NCBI GenBank assembly: GCA_027943245.1
Contig: JANDJZ010000011.1
Span: forward strand, 124,001 to 188,000
Direction: 5' to 3'
DNA from: Acanthamoeba sp. SK_2022b
Lineage: Eukaryota > Discosea > Longamoebia > Acanthamoebidae
Length of the DNA: 64,000 nucleotides
This document shows positions 1 to 15,281 of this stretch, one piece after another. Below the pieces are notes generated by a model. The model did not search any database, was not told the DNA's origin, and worked only from the letters and a program-made list of their open reading frames with translations. Positions within the stretch are counted from its first letter, which is position 1. Every line of letters begins with the position of its first letter. A program made the translations under genes and the position numbers.

Positions 1-3000
1 GTTCTCCAGCCGTACGGTGTCGTCGACGGCCGAGATGAGCGTGTAGAGCCGGTTGAGCTGCTTGTGGCACGCAGCAAGCTCCTTGTAGGACCGGTTACGG
101 TGATAGATGGCCATCAGCAGACCATAGAGCTCTATGGCGTACTCGAACGCCCCCGCCTTTTCCAGGTGGTCGAGCGCCAGGTTGAGTTCAGCGATGAGGC
201 CCGCTTCGGAGAAGACATGCGATTGACACGTCCCCTCCTCTTCCTGGTCGGCAATCTCAGCCAATCCCGGGCACATTCGGTGAAACAACTCGTCCTCCCT
301 ACCCCATCGCCGAAACATTGGCCAAATCACCATCCGTTATGTGGGCTGTGTGTTTGTGTGTGTGTGTGTCTAGATAAGAGAAAGGGCAAGAAAGCGCATG
401 TACCTGAGGGACAAGCGATAGTTGCAATTCTGCTTCAGGTACTCGAGAACGAGAGCACAGATGTGGATGTGGCATAGGGCGGCCTCGGTGAAGTTGGTCT
501 CGGAATAGTGGAATCGGGCGAGCTCGTTGAGCCACGTCACCCGCAAGTCGGGCGTATGGACGTAGCCCTGTGCGATGCGGAAGTAGAGCTCGGCCATCAT
601 TTCCGAGTCGGCCTTTTGCTTGAGCTCCGTGACCTCGATGGTGTCCCTCAGGATCTTGGTGAGCGTGCCCGATAGCTCCTGGACCTGGCGGGCGAAGCCA
701 GCCTTAAGGTGGCAGTGTCGCGCCTCGTTGCGAGCCTGCTCCACGGGGATGATGGAGATGGTGGCGGTCGAGTACACAAACAGGGCGTACTCTGTGAGCG
801 AGTTGAAGGCGTGGCGGATGTAGGTATCGTCGCTCATGGCGCCCTCGGTGATGAGCTGCGAGAGTGCCGTTGTGGCCAGCGTGTAGATGCGTCCGAACTG
901 GCCCATCTCCTCGTAGTTTCGTAGCATGAGCAAGAACAGCAGCGACGTCGCCAATGCTCGCGTGTGGGTAGACGCAAAGTTAGCGTAGCGGATGACCTCC
1001 CGGCAGAGCGAGTAGAGCGTGGACGAGTTCTCGGAGAACAGGCGCGAGCGGAAGCGGGAGAGAAATGCTCGCAGCGATCCGAAGAGCGCCTCCAGGAACC
1101 GCAGCGCCTGTGGCCGCTCGAGGAAGTTGACCATGAGGGACAGCACCTTCTCGAGCGTGGGTGTTCCCTCTGGCGTCAGCATTTCGGCGGCAAAGTCGTC
1201 CATGAAGTCCTCGACAATGTCCAGCAGGATCATCATCACGCAACAGTTGAGCTTGCCCTCTTTGCCGGGCTCCTGCGACTTCTCCTCCGAGTCCGAGTTC
1301 TTCCGCGGGCTCTCCGGAGGCTTCTTCTCCGACATGGCGAAGGCGAAAGAGGGCGCCTGCAGGATGGCGTCCTTGTTGGTGCGGTCGTACTCGAACGTGG
1401 CCGCACATGCCCCGAGCAGGTCCAAAAATTGGTGTCGCCTTTCGAGGGACTCGTGGCGCCACCACTGCCGTAGGAAGGCTCGATTCACGTTCTTGAGCAC
1501 GAACAACACAGAAATGTAGAGGCCGCGCTTTTCGACGGCCGGACTCTCCTTGTGCCACACCTCCATATCGACGTAGGCATCGAGGAGCAAGGGCACCAGT
1601 GGGAAATAGACCAGGGCCACCCGTTCCCGTAGTTCGGGCTCCTGGTAGCGGGCATCAAAGTCGTGCTTTGTGAGGAGCATATTGAGGGAGCAGATGGCGA
1701 TTGCTCTCGCCAGCTTGACGGTATCTGCACCGCTGAGGCTGCGCACCACCTCTCTTATCAGCATAGCCGCTTGTGGGTGTTTCTCACTCATTGCCTACTC
1801 GACAAGTGGTGTGTGAGTAGAAATGCCTAATTGTTGAGCAGAAGTGGCAGAAGGGGAGGGCACCGCGAAGGAGATGTCGGTCGGCTGCAACTCGTAGGGC
1901 ACCGGCAGGTTGATGGGAATGAAGCACTCATGATCGGTGAGAATTTTGAAGAAGTCGAACTTTAGCACCGCTAGCTCCATTGCCCCAACCTGCTCTCCCG
2001 ATGCCGATGCTGAGGGCACATAGAGAGATTGAAAGAAAGAGATGACGTAAGTGTGTGTCTGTCGATATGGCCAAGGAAGGTTTTCTCGTACAAGAGATAG
2101 CCTCAGTATAGATCTTCACCAAAGTGTTGATTCGGCCTCTGTCGAACACCGGATAGAGATCGCGCACGAATAGGGCGACCATCTGAACATCATAGACGGT
2201 TAGGCGGTAGAAGCTCCAAACGATAAACTGAGCTCGCGTGCCTTATTGAGCTCCATGGAGGGCTTGTAGTTGTCAATGGTGATGTGTGACTTATAATACT
2301 TAACCAGATTCTGCACAACCTTGGTCACTAGTCTAGCAAACTCGGCACTCCACCACGTGCTTCGATCCGCGCTCGCTGCGTGCGTTGTGCCCAATGCGTC
2401 AGTACCGGAATCCTGAGTCAGCGTCTCTATGTTTGAGGTGTGCGGTCGACGTACAAAGCTGCTGTTCCTGGTCCAGCTTGATAGACATCGACTTTACCAG
2501 CATGTCGAAAATAAACCACATGGACGAGGCCATGTCGGCCGTGGTAACGTCAGCGCTCTCGTCAAAGTTGATTTTGCCCGCAATAAAGGTGAGAAAGTGT
2601 GTGCACATCGCCAGCGGCAGCTGCATATCGACAAGAGGGTGGAGTGAGAAGTGTGAGCGCTAGACCCACTTGCAAGAGATCATAAACAAACCTGGCCAGC
2701 GAAAGCACCCGGGTCGAACGCGTGATAGACAAAGGACTGTAGCAAGCGTGACCGCAAGGCACCCTTCTCTCGCGTGGCCCAGTGCACCAGGTTGAGGATC
2801 TTGAGCAGCACGCGGAAAGCCTTGAAGCCCGGTGTGCGCGAGTGGACGCACATGACGTGGCACAGCATCTGGACCAGCATCGGGAAGTTCTGCACCGCCA
2901 CCGTCTTTGGAATGCTCTCGAGCCTGTCCACAGCGAGTGGATGATAACGGTTGGCCGCCGCTCACGCGGGTACGCCTGCGCGCGTGGGGCTTGCGCAGTG

Positions 3001-6000
3001 TTACTTACCCGTCCAGCGCCTGCGAGAGCTCACGCTCGGCGTCGGTGGTGAAGAAGAGCTTGTAGAATTGGGTGAGTGCAGGGTCGTCGGGATATATCGT
3101 CGACGTCATGCGCAGGCGTGTGCGGAAGAGGGGCCGGCCGTTGTCAAGGTAGATGGCCTTTGATCGGGCATCCTCCGACAGGTAGTGGTCTGGTCGCTTG
3201 CTGATCACTATAGGTAACCCAATCAGGTCGCCCTAAACCAGGTTCATGTTAATGTTTAGCGAACCTACACACACGCGCGCGCGCTTTAGTAGCCGGTCCC
3301 ATGATAGGTTACCTGATTGTTCTCGGGCAACATCCCGTTTTCGTAGAGCGGCAACACGGCATAGCCGATGGGCGACTCCAGCTCGTCTTCGCCTTTCTTC
3401 GGTCGTTGGACGGACACGTTATAGAAGGTGAACAGGAGATGCAGCTTCTCCGTCAGGCGCGTGGGGAGTTTGATCTTCACTTCATCTTGAAACGTGGGGG
3501 CTTTGTTGTGGTAGACAACCTGCTCGCGAGGAAAAGGAGCGTCACATAGGAGCGACACGGATAACAACGTGAAGCATGCGAGGTCACCTGCGCGATCGCT
3601 TGTCGAGAGAACGCAGCGCAGGACGAGCGGCCGTAAATCGCAGGCAGACCGGGGCCATCCGCCAGCTCGTCGTCGGTTCGCAGCGACACCTTGAGCGCGA
3701 CCGTCTTCACGAGAAATAGTGGTGAATCCAAGAGTGTGTGGAAGAGAGCGGCGTTGTACATACCTTCACTTTCCTATTGTGGGCCGATAGGATGACCGAC
3801 TCGGGGTATACGTAAAGATTGTTGACGTAGCTCCAGAAACATGACATACCACTGTCTCCAAACTCCTGTACCTCGTGGACCCAGGTCTCCTCGCCACCCT
3901 CGGTGGTGGGGATGCGGCCGGTGATGGGATCGCGGACCGGGTTGAACGAGGGGTCCAGCCGGAACGGTGGTATCGACGATTCCGTGAGCAACTGAGAGAC
4001 CCGCACTTCACACGTGGCCGGGATGGCCTTGCGCTTGGCCTTTGGATCCTATCCATGCGAATGCAGCCACATAGCGCCTATCAGTAACTAATGTACGGGT
4101 AACTACCTCAAGGAAGACCTAGGAGCACCCGCAGCTCAAGCAGCTGGTCGTAGATGTTGTCCTTGGGGTGAGCTGGGTAGAGCGTGAAGTTATTAATTTC
4201 CTGTAGTGTCAGCGTAGATCGAGAGAACACGGGCAGCGCGGCCCAGGCAAAAGACTGGCGGTAACACCCGAGGCGCGAACAGAACGCAACCGCGGATTCG
4301 TGGGCCTTAACCTTGTTCTTCTCTAACTCTTTCCCTTTCTGCGGCGAGATAGTTGCGGTAAACTGGCCGGGAGACATGTCGAAAGACTACAGGGGGAGAG
4401 GAGTACCAGGTCGGTTTTTGTATACAGTTCGAGTGCCGTGCTGTCCCCTTGCAGTACTTTGTCGACCCGGAGGACAAGGTAGATGTCATCGTTGGGCTGA
4501 GAGATTGAGAACAGGCCCCTTTGGCATCGAGTGCGAGGATCAATGGCCTCCTGCGCCAGTCGAACAGAACGTGAGACATGATTATACTCGAGCAACTGAA
4601 AGAAAGAAAGGGCTTACTTGGTGTCGCCCGAGCTTGGAGAGGATGAGGTGAGGGTTCTTATCAAAATAAAAGTGTTCTGATATCTTGGTTCGCTTGCCCA
4701 AGTCGTAGAGTGCAAGAGAACAGAAGAAGGGCTCGATTTGACCCAGTTGGAACGTGAGGCTCAGGCACTCGACCAGCAGCTGGACCAGAGGCCTGCACAC
4801 GAGAAGGGCGGCGTGAGCACGCTACCGGTCAAGCGAGCGCGTAATTGCGAGATCTCAAGAAACCGATGGCGCACTTGGGCTCAAGATCGGGATGCGGCGG
4901 AGCTACACGCTCACACAGCACCCGCTCGTGATTTGGCCACTTGTACTCGGGATCGTAGTACCGGAAGAGAGCCAGCTGTCTCTCACGCTGCGGCCGCACG
5001 AGCGAGACAGAACTTATAAGTTTCACGCAAAGGCGCCGAGTTGCATTCGAGGCGGATAGAGCTCACCCGCTTCTGTGCGTTGTACGCGAGACTTTGAGCT
5101 GAAGGGTGGGCGATGCTCCCAAGCAAGAGCTCGTCTTCCTGTTCGGAAAGCTCCGAAGGAGAAGTGGCATCGCACTCGAAGACCTCCTTGGGCAGGTCGT
5201 AGATCGTGGCCGGCGTACCGGTTGGCACTGCCTTCATATAGGCCGTGTTTTGGCGTGTCACCACGACCCAGTTCTGGGCGAACGTACGAAAGGCTTCTTG
5301 CACGTGCGGCTCGCACTTGTCCAGTCGCGTGCCGTCCTAGCACGGGCGCCCGAGTCAGACACTAGTTCATGCCATGAGCCATCCAGGTCGGGTAGGCCGG
5401 TACCGGCTTGGTGGCATACTGCGTGCGGTGTGTTTTTGGGGTCGCGGCGACGTGGAGGAGATCCGAGGGAAAGGAGACCAATTCGGGGTGGGCAGAGCCT
5501 AGTGTACGGGGGGAGAGGAAGCGAGCTTCGAACTCGGTCACCTCCTCTGCGACGTCGCCCATGGGCATGGGGGGAGGTGCCGGAGGCGGCTCCTGCGGCT
5601 CGAAATCTTCGTCCAACACTTCGGCGTCTGGGTCGGGAGGGAGTGCCGGCGGGGTGCCCTCATCGTCTGGCTGCGGTGTTTCACCGTTATCAGCCTGGGC
5701 TGTGGGCGGTGCCAGGTCGTCCATTGATTCATCCGTATCCGATGGGTGATCTTTGCCAGCTGACTTCAATGACTCCTTCCTACGAATACCTGCGTTGACG
5801 GCGGTGTTGTGCCTTCGGATGCGCACAATCGAGTCGTCGTCTGAAACGTCATCATTTCCGTCCTAAAGATGGTACTCGATCAGAGACCTGTGGCAATTGA
5901 ACATCAGGGATGATGAGGGAGCTTGTACCGGCTCGTCGTAGCTATTACCTTTCTTGACGGATATCTTTCTCTTCGAAGGGATGGCAGATGAGGAGAGCCC

Positions 6001-6114
6001 GTTGGTAGTCCGCGACTTTGCGTCCGTGCGGACACCGAGGGAGTGCTTTTCTCCCTCTTCGCATTTCTTTGCTTGAAGGGCCTTCCTCCTGTAGGAGGCC
6101 TCTTCCCCTTCCAT
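1..6114 (-). CDS. DOCK-family guanine nucleotide exchange factor (zizimin/DOCK-C/D-like), 3' end outside window
   Basis: DOCK proteins activate Rho-family GTPases through a DHR-2 domain and bind membranes through a C2-like DHR-1 domain. The start chosen is the ATG at 6114, opening a Lys/Ser-rich N-terminus, then an acidic Pro-rich stretch (about 5826-5362). The segment near 5330-5100 (CEPHVQ..FAQNWVVV) matches the DOCK-C/D N-terminal block. The DHR-1 C2 domain lies about 4050-3290, with the family-typical pieces LPAIYGRSS, EVKIKLPTRLTEK and LLFTFYNVS. Helical repeats follow (3200-370). At 300-1 the start of DHR-2 is visible (EAGLIAELNLALDHLEKAG, FEYAIELYGLLMAIYHRN), so the catalytic end is beyond the window. 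At least a dozen short GT-AG introns interrupt it; one near 350-370 carries a short GT repeat. Family assignment is strong; the subfamily and the exact 5' end are inferred. Confidence 0.88.
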
Positions 6115-6530
6115 CTCGCCCAGCAAAACAGAAACCAACAATCTCAAGTTGCAGCCCAGCTGTAAAACCTCTCGAGAGACGCCCGGTTATTTCCCAGGCC
6201 TGGAAAAAGGGTCTGCCCCAAAGGGCCTGCTGCTTTCGTTGCCAGTAGAGACACCAGGCTGCTTGCCAGGTAACCAGCGGGCCTGGAAGGGCTTTGAGGA
6301 GCTGCCCCCACGCGGAAGGCGCGTGGCGCGGCGTGGGGAGAGGTGCCGCGGCCCAGCGCGTGTTGCTTCCCTCTATTTTGTGGTGAATTTGCGGCAGTAG
6401 CTACGTGTGCCGGCACATTAAGGGGAATCAATCGGTGAAGGAGGCAGAAAGGAAAGTTCGACAGAACAACCGACCACACACAGCAATCACACAAGGAGAC
6501 ACACATTCCAACGCCAACATCAGCAGCACC
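6115..6530. promoter_or_regulatory. Divergent intergenic region between the DOCK gene and ATG8
   Basis: About 415 bases separate the two start codons. It must hold both 5' UTRs and promoters. It contains GC-rich pyrimidine/purine stretches and a short CA-rich leader just before the ATG8 start. I see no clear TATA box, repeat or RNA gene. Confidence 0.4.
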
Positions 6531-7189
<659 letters not shown>

Positions 7190-7651
7190 ACCCTCCCTGC
7201 GGCCGTGGACTCGTCTTTTTTCCTGTCGAACGGGTCTTTGCAGCCATGGCCTCCAGCAGCTGCAGGTTTTGTACATACCTCTTTGCCCCGAACCGTTTCT
7301 TCTACTGTTGGGGGGAAGGGAGCAGCTGACGGAACGGACCGTTTATTCGGAAGGGTTACACGGGGGGGGGGCATCAAATTTACAGCAAAACACGAAAACA
7401 CAGGCCAACAACACCTTGTGTGAAGGGGAAGACCCAGCACCGGCAGAGGAAAAGGCGTAACGGCGGATGGGTAATGCGGGGGAAGGGCGAGCGTGCGCGT
7501 TCGTGGTTGTGGCGGCAGGTACGGAGAGAAGGCGGTGTGTCTTGCGATTATGCTGCGGCCTGGGCTTTAAATATTGTAGTACGATGTAGTGGGGGTAGTA
7601 GTTGGTGATTCCTCCGGCTCGAGGTCGCCGCAGCGACGAAGGGGGAGTCGC
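7190..7651. other. Convergent intergenic region (ATG8 / Ste20 kinase)
   Basis: About 460 bases between two stop codons, presumably both 3' UTRs. It includes a run of nine or more guanines near 7362 and an AT-rich patch near 7570 (TTTAAATATTG). No gene or RNA is recognised. Confidence 0.4.
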
Positions 7652-9493
7652 TTAGCGCTTGAGGGTTTCGATGATCTGCGCGATCATCGTGTGGGTGATG
7701 CCTGGCTGCGACTTTTCGGCGTTGTCGAAGGCGATCTTGAGCTGGGCCAGAGACGAGATGACGTTCTCGTCGGTTGTGCTCTTGAGCAGCTTCGACAGCA
7801 CGGGATAAATGACCGAGGTCAGCGCCGATGGCCGGGTGTTGGCGTTGGACCCCGGAGCGACAGCCTTCTCCGCGCCCTTTTCCGCGCCCTTGTCCTTTTC
7901 CCTGTTGTGCGAGAAGGAAGGTCATGTGAGTCGTCACGCGACATCTGGTGATCAGAGGAGAACAGCAGGTCGGGGAGGGGTGGCGTGGTACACGTACGAG
8001 GTCGACTTTTCCCGCTTGTGTTTAGAATCCGACGAGTTGGTCTTCTCCTCCCCGTTCTTCTTGGTGTCCGTCGAGCGCGAGGAACGCGCCTTCTCAGAGG
8101 CCTTCTCTGAAGTCTTCTCCTTTGGCTTGGACTGCGGCTTCTCGTCGTCGGAACTGAAGTCCCACACCTCCACCTCCTGACCGCTGGGGGGGGGGGGATT
8201 TGAAGGAAAACGGTTAAGCGCTGTTCTGGAAACGACTCGAACTGGGGCGCCAGGAGGGTGGTACTCGTTGTCGGACTGATGTTCGTCGTCATCATCATCC
8301 GAGTCAGCGTGGCCCATTGCCTGCTGCCATTTCTTGCGCCGCTCAATGAGGTCGACAAGAGTGCCGGTCTTCTTGGCTCCCTTGACGAATGGGTGCTTGA
8401 GCAGCTCCTTGGCGGTGGGTCGCTCGTTGGGATCCTTCTTGAGGCACTGCGCCACAAAGTCCTTGAACTTCTTGGTGAAGTTGCCCTCGAGCGTGGGGGG
8501 TCCGTTCTTGGGGATCAGGAAGAGCACGCGCATGGGGTGGAGGTCGGCGTAGGGGGGCTCGCCCTTGGCCATCTCGATGGCCGTGATGCCGAGGGACCAG
8601 ATATCGGCCTTGGAGTCGTAGCCGGCCTGCTTGATAACCTCGGGAGCCATCCAGAAGGGGGTGCCCACAAAGGTGTTGCGCTTGGTCATCTGGTCGGTCA
8701 GCTGACCCGCCACTCCGAAGTCGGCCAGCTTGACCGAACCCGTTCCCGAGAGGAGGATATTGGCAGCTGGGGAGATGAACCAGGCGTGAGCAACGCCTAG
8801 CTTCCCTTGACGGTTACAGAGCCAGGCGGGAGAGGAGGCCACGCTGCGAGGCGAGGAGGAGGGAACCTTTGATGTCACGGTGGATCTTTCCTTCCTTGTG
8901 CAGATACTCGAGACCCTTGAGCAGTTCCCTGGTGATGATGGCAATGTAGTTCTCATCCATAGGGCCGGGTTTCATCTTTGCAACAAAAAGAGGAAGCGAG
9001 TGAGATGGATCCTGTCGCCGGGGGATTCCCGTGGGGTGGGGGGGGGGTACCAGGTCGAGGACTGAGCCTCCAGCCAGGAACTCCATAATAATCCATAGCT
9101 TCGTGTCTTTGAGGTACGAGCCGAAGTATCGTGTTACATGGGAACTCTCACATTGAGAGAGCACGGCAATTTCTTGCTGAATATCCTCGATTTCGTCTTC
9201 AGCATCCTCCAAGTCTATGATTTTGATGGCTACAGCCTTCTTTGTCTTCTTATCAACCCTGGGGCGAGAAGAATAATTATAATCAAAGCGAGCTGGCTAC
9301 CGGCGCCTGCTGCATCCAACCGGGGGTTGGTGTCGTACCCCTTGTAGACCTCACCGAAGGAACCCTTTCCGATTCTCTCCTGCTTCTCATAGAGCTCTTC
9401 GGGATCGGCGTGGCTGCCCTGCTGGGGACCCAAGATGAATTAGAAGGGGGGGGGGAGACCCAGATGGTCACCGTGGGCTTAGGGTCGTACCAT
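7652..9493 (-). CDS. Ste20-type serine/threonine kinase, GCK-III (MST3/SOK1-like) subfamily
   Basis: The N-terminal kinase domain carries every core motif: [11 protein letters not shown] glycine loop, VAIKIIDLE lysine, HRDIK (split by an intron near 8810), DFGVAGQL, the activation segment [16 protein letters not shown] and [12 protein letters not shown]. These are diagnostic for the GCK-III group, which acts with CCM3/STRIPAK partners on polarity and Golgi/cytoskeleton functions. After the kinase ([18 protein letters not shown], about 8330) comes an acidic linker, then a Lys/Ser/Glu-rich linker and a conserved-looking helical C-terminus (about 7850-7652). The best start is the ATG at 9493-9491, which is immediately followed by an intron donor; exon 2 begins at about 9421, so the first coding exon is only the start codon. 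A run of more than ten guanines (about 8186) may mark an intron acceptor tract. Confidence 0.93.
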
Positions 9494-10059
9494 CGTGATG
9501 TTTAACGCGAGTAGTTGGTCTAGAAGTTGAACAAAAACCAAAGATGGGTCAATTAAAAATGCTAGGGAATAAAATAAATTATTACGGCTGCAGAGGCAAC
9601 GATCAGCAAGGGCGCAAATGGAGGCGCTCCCGTAACACCACGTACACTTACGAGAGGAGCCTGTCTGGAGAGAGAGAGAGAGAAGAAAACTGCTACTTCG
9701 ACGGCGACGCGAATGAGCGCAAGGAGAGAACAATAGAACAACAGAAGTCTTGGTGCCGCTTCCGCGTTGCTACGGGTTGTGCGGCACCCTGTGGTGGTGC
9801 GGCAATTTTACCGGACTCTACCTTCCTGTCGACTCGTTCAGCACGCTCGCGAGACCTTCCGAAGGTGGGTTGTGGGGGGGGGGGGTTGAAGCGGGTAAGG
9901 AAAAGCAGATGTTTTACATGTACAATGAAGAGCTAACACGCTTCTTCAATAAATACAGTTGCCACAGGGAGAGCACGCACGCACGCGCCCAGAGAAATAC
10001 ACAAGTAATCGTATATACACCAACGAACACGGCTGGGGGGTGTGGTGCGCCAAGGCCTA
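9494..10059. other. Intergenic region between two kinase genes
   Basis: About 565 bases separating two minus-strand genes: promoter of the Ste20 kinase and 3' end of the MARK kinase. It contains an AG repeat near 9668-9684, a guanine run near 9870 and an AATAAA-like sequence near 9950. No gene seen. Confidence 0.35.
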
Positions 10060-12914
<2,855 letters not shown>

Positions 12915-13423
12915 CTTTCTTCTTGTACAACAAGCTGAATCGATCTAATCGTCGAAGAGAACGCAATAATGGCGTTGGGATGATGCGGGGAAGAGGATGT
13001 GAGGAAAAGGGGGGTCGTGAAATGTATAGGTATCCGCAGTTCCACTGCAGATAGATGTTCGTTTAACGTTCCAGCTGCGGGCGGCGGGCGCAGAAGGCAG
13101 AAAGGGCAGCCGCTCAAGAGGAGGGGACCGAACAGGCGGATCAGGCGAGTGCTCTTTTTCCCCCAACGTCTTCTCTCCTAACGTCAACCGCACGCCCACA
13201 ACAAAAAACCGCGTCTCGGAGTTCCGCAGTTGCGCGTGCGTTGTTCTGCCTTTCGGCCTGACGGTTAACCGCGTGCGGTATTTTATTGGGCACTAGTCGT
13301 TCCCGTCCACCTCCCTCTCTCTCTCTCTCTGGTGGCTTTGTGGTGTCTCTCGTGGGTGTGTGGTGCGTTGGTTGGGTTGAACACGTGTTGTTGGTCGGGC
13401 CGGCAAGATCTTGCCACAACAGA
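12915..13423. other. Intergenic region, promoter side of MARK kinase and 3' side of EF-Tu
   Basis: About 510 bases. A CT repeat lies at about 13313-13330. The rest is unstructured. No RNA gene or coding exon was recognised. Confidence 0.35.
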
Positions 13424-15050
13424 TTACTTGCCCTTCTTCTTCTTGCCCTCCTCTTCCATGGGGAAGACCTTGGTGATGACGCCGGCGGCGACGGTCATGC
13501 CACCCTCGCGGCAGGAGAACTTGAGACCCTCGGACAGGGGCATGGGCCAGATGGTCTCGAAGCCGACGTTCATGGTCTCGCCGGGCACGGCCACCTTATC
13601 GCCCTCCATCACGACCTTACCGGTGACGTTGGCGGTACGGAAGAACATCTGAGGAGCGTAGCCAGCGCCGAAGGGGGTGTGGCGACCACCCTCCTCCTTG
13701 GTGAGCACGTAGACGTTGGCCTCAAACTTCTTGTGGGCCGACAGGGTGCCGGGCTTGCCGACTACCTGACCCCTCTTGAGGTCATCCCTGTTGGGACCAC
13801 GGAGGAGCAGACCGATGCTGTCGCCGGCGAAGCCTTCCTCCATCTGCTTGTGGAAGGTCTCAATACCGGTGACGACACCCTTGATCTTCTTCGCGTCCTC
13901 CTGCATGCCCAGAACCTCGACTTCATCACCAATCTTGACCTTGCCCTGCTCAACAACACCTGTATGCACACAATTGGGTGAGGAGGGGGAGGGAGCCTCA
14001 ACGACAAGCGACGGGGGAAGCCGAACCAGTGGCGACGGTGCCGCGACCGGAGATGGTGTAGAGAGCCTCGATGGCCATCAAGAAAGGCTTGTCGGTTTGT
14101 CGCTCGGGCTGAGGAAGCTCGTCGACCTTGGCGAGAAGCTGCCTGATGGCCTGGATACCGTACTCGGTGTCCTTGAGCTCGATGGCCTCGAGAGCCGAGC
14201 CGTGGATGATGGGGGTGGTGTCGCCGTTGTACTCATAGCGGGTGAGCTCCTCACGGATCTCCATGGCCACCATGTCCTGGAGCTCCTTGTCGGGAATGAG
14301 GTCGCACTTGTTGAGCCACACGACGATGTTCTTCACACCGACCTGCCTTGCGAGCAGAATGTGCTCACGCGTCTGGGGCATGGGACCAGTGGAGCAGTCC
14401 ACCACAAGGATGGCACCGTCCGTCAATGAGGTACCTGGTGAAGCGGGGGGGGGAGTGAGAAAAGTTGATTCGACAAAGCCGCAGCTTGATGTGGAAAGCG
14501 GTACCAGTAATCATGTTCTTGATGAACTCGGCGTGGCCGGGGTTGTCAACGTGACCGTAGTGCCTCTTGTCAGTCTCGTACTCGACGTGCGAGGCATTAA
14601 TGGTGATACCCCTGCGAATTTCTTCCGGAGCCTACAATTATGAGCAAACTGGTTAGAACCTACACCCTCACAATTTTAATCTTCATCGGTGAACAAACGC
14701 ACCTTATCGATGGACTGGTAATCGCGGAACTTGGCCAGACCATTGTCGGCGAGCACCTTCGTGATGGCGGCAGTCAGGGTGGTCTTGCCGTGATCAACGT
14801 GGCCGATCGTGCAAATGTTGAAGTGAGGCTTCGTGCGGTAGGTGGAGTACGAGTGCGCTCCAGCAAAGGCTGCAATTAATCGATGTTACAATGGTTCCGG
14901 GCGCGGGGGGAGGGACGCGTAAAAAGCTGCCATACCTGAGGGGAGAGTGCGCGAGAAATCGGCCCTCGATCGGAGAGGCAGAGTGAGGCGGGCGGGCGTG
15001 GTGATCTGGGAGGAGAAAGACCCCAGACGAGAGAAGTTCCTGGCAGCCAT
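13424..15050 (-). CDS. TUFM: Mitochondrial translation elongation factor Tu
   Basis: EF-Tu delivers aminoacyl-tRNA to the ribosome in a GTP-dependent manner; the protein is bacterial in type, not eEF1A. Start ATG at 15050 opens an Arg/Ser-rich N-terminus ([12 protein letters not shown]...) typical of a mitochondrial presequence. After an intron ending near 14873 the mature protein begins ([17 protein letters not shown]). G motifs are seen: GHVDHGKT (G1), RGITI (switch I), DNPGH (G3), NKCD (G4). Domain 2/3 sequence runs to a stop at 13424, with the EF-Tu hallmark [18 protein letters not shown] and a Lys-rich tail. Introns lie near 14900, 14640, 14440 and 13965. It is divergently placed from the RRM-protein gene. 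Confidence 0.95.
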
Positions 15051-15281
15051 GGCACGAAGAAGATGCAAGAAAATGGAAGAGTTTCGGAAGGGCTGATGGA
15101 GATGCGCACGATGCTCTGCTCGCCGGCAAACTGCGCGGAGGATGGCGGCTTCCTAGAAAAAAGGTGTGAAATGACTCCGGCAAGGAAAAGTTTGGGCAAT
15201 CTTTAAGGAAAAGATCGGGCCACCATAACAATCTTCGCGAGAGCGCTACCAGAAGAACTACTGCACGGATCAACCGCGAGC
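15051..15281. promoter_or_regulatory. Divergent promoter region, EF-Tu / RRM protein
   Basis: About 230 bases between the EF-Tu start codon and the plus-strand RRM gene. Both promoters must lie here or in first introns. No TATA-like box is obvious. Confidence 0.35.

Noticed and set aside
8180..8200. Frameshift at a run of guanines in the Ste20 kinase
   Set aside because: The run can be the polypyrimidine tract of a short intron on the minus strand; the frame is open on both sides.
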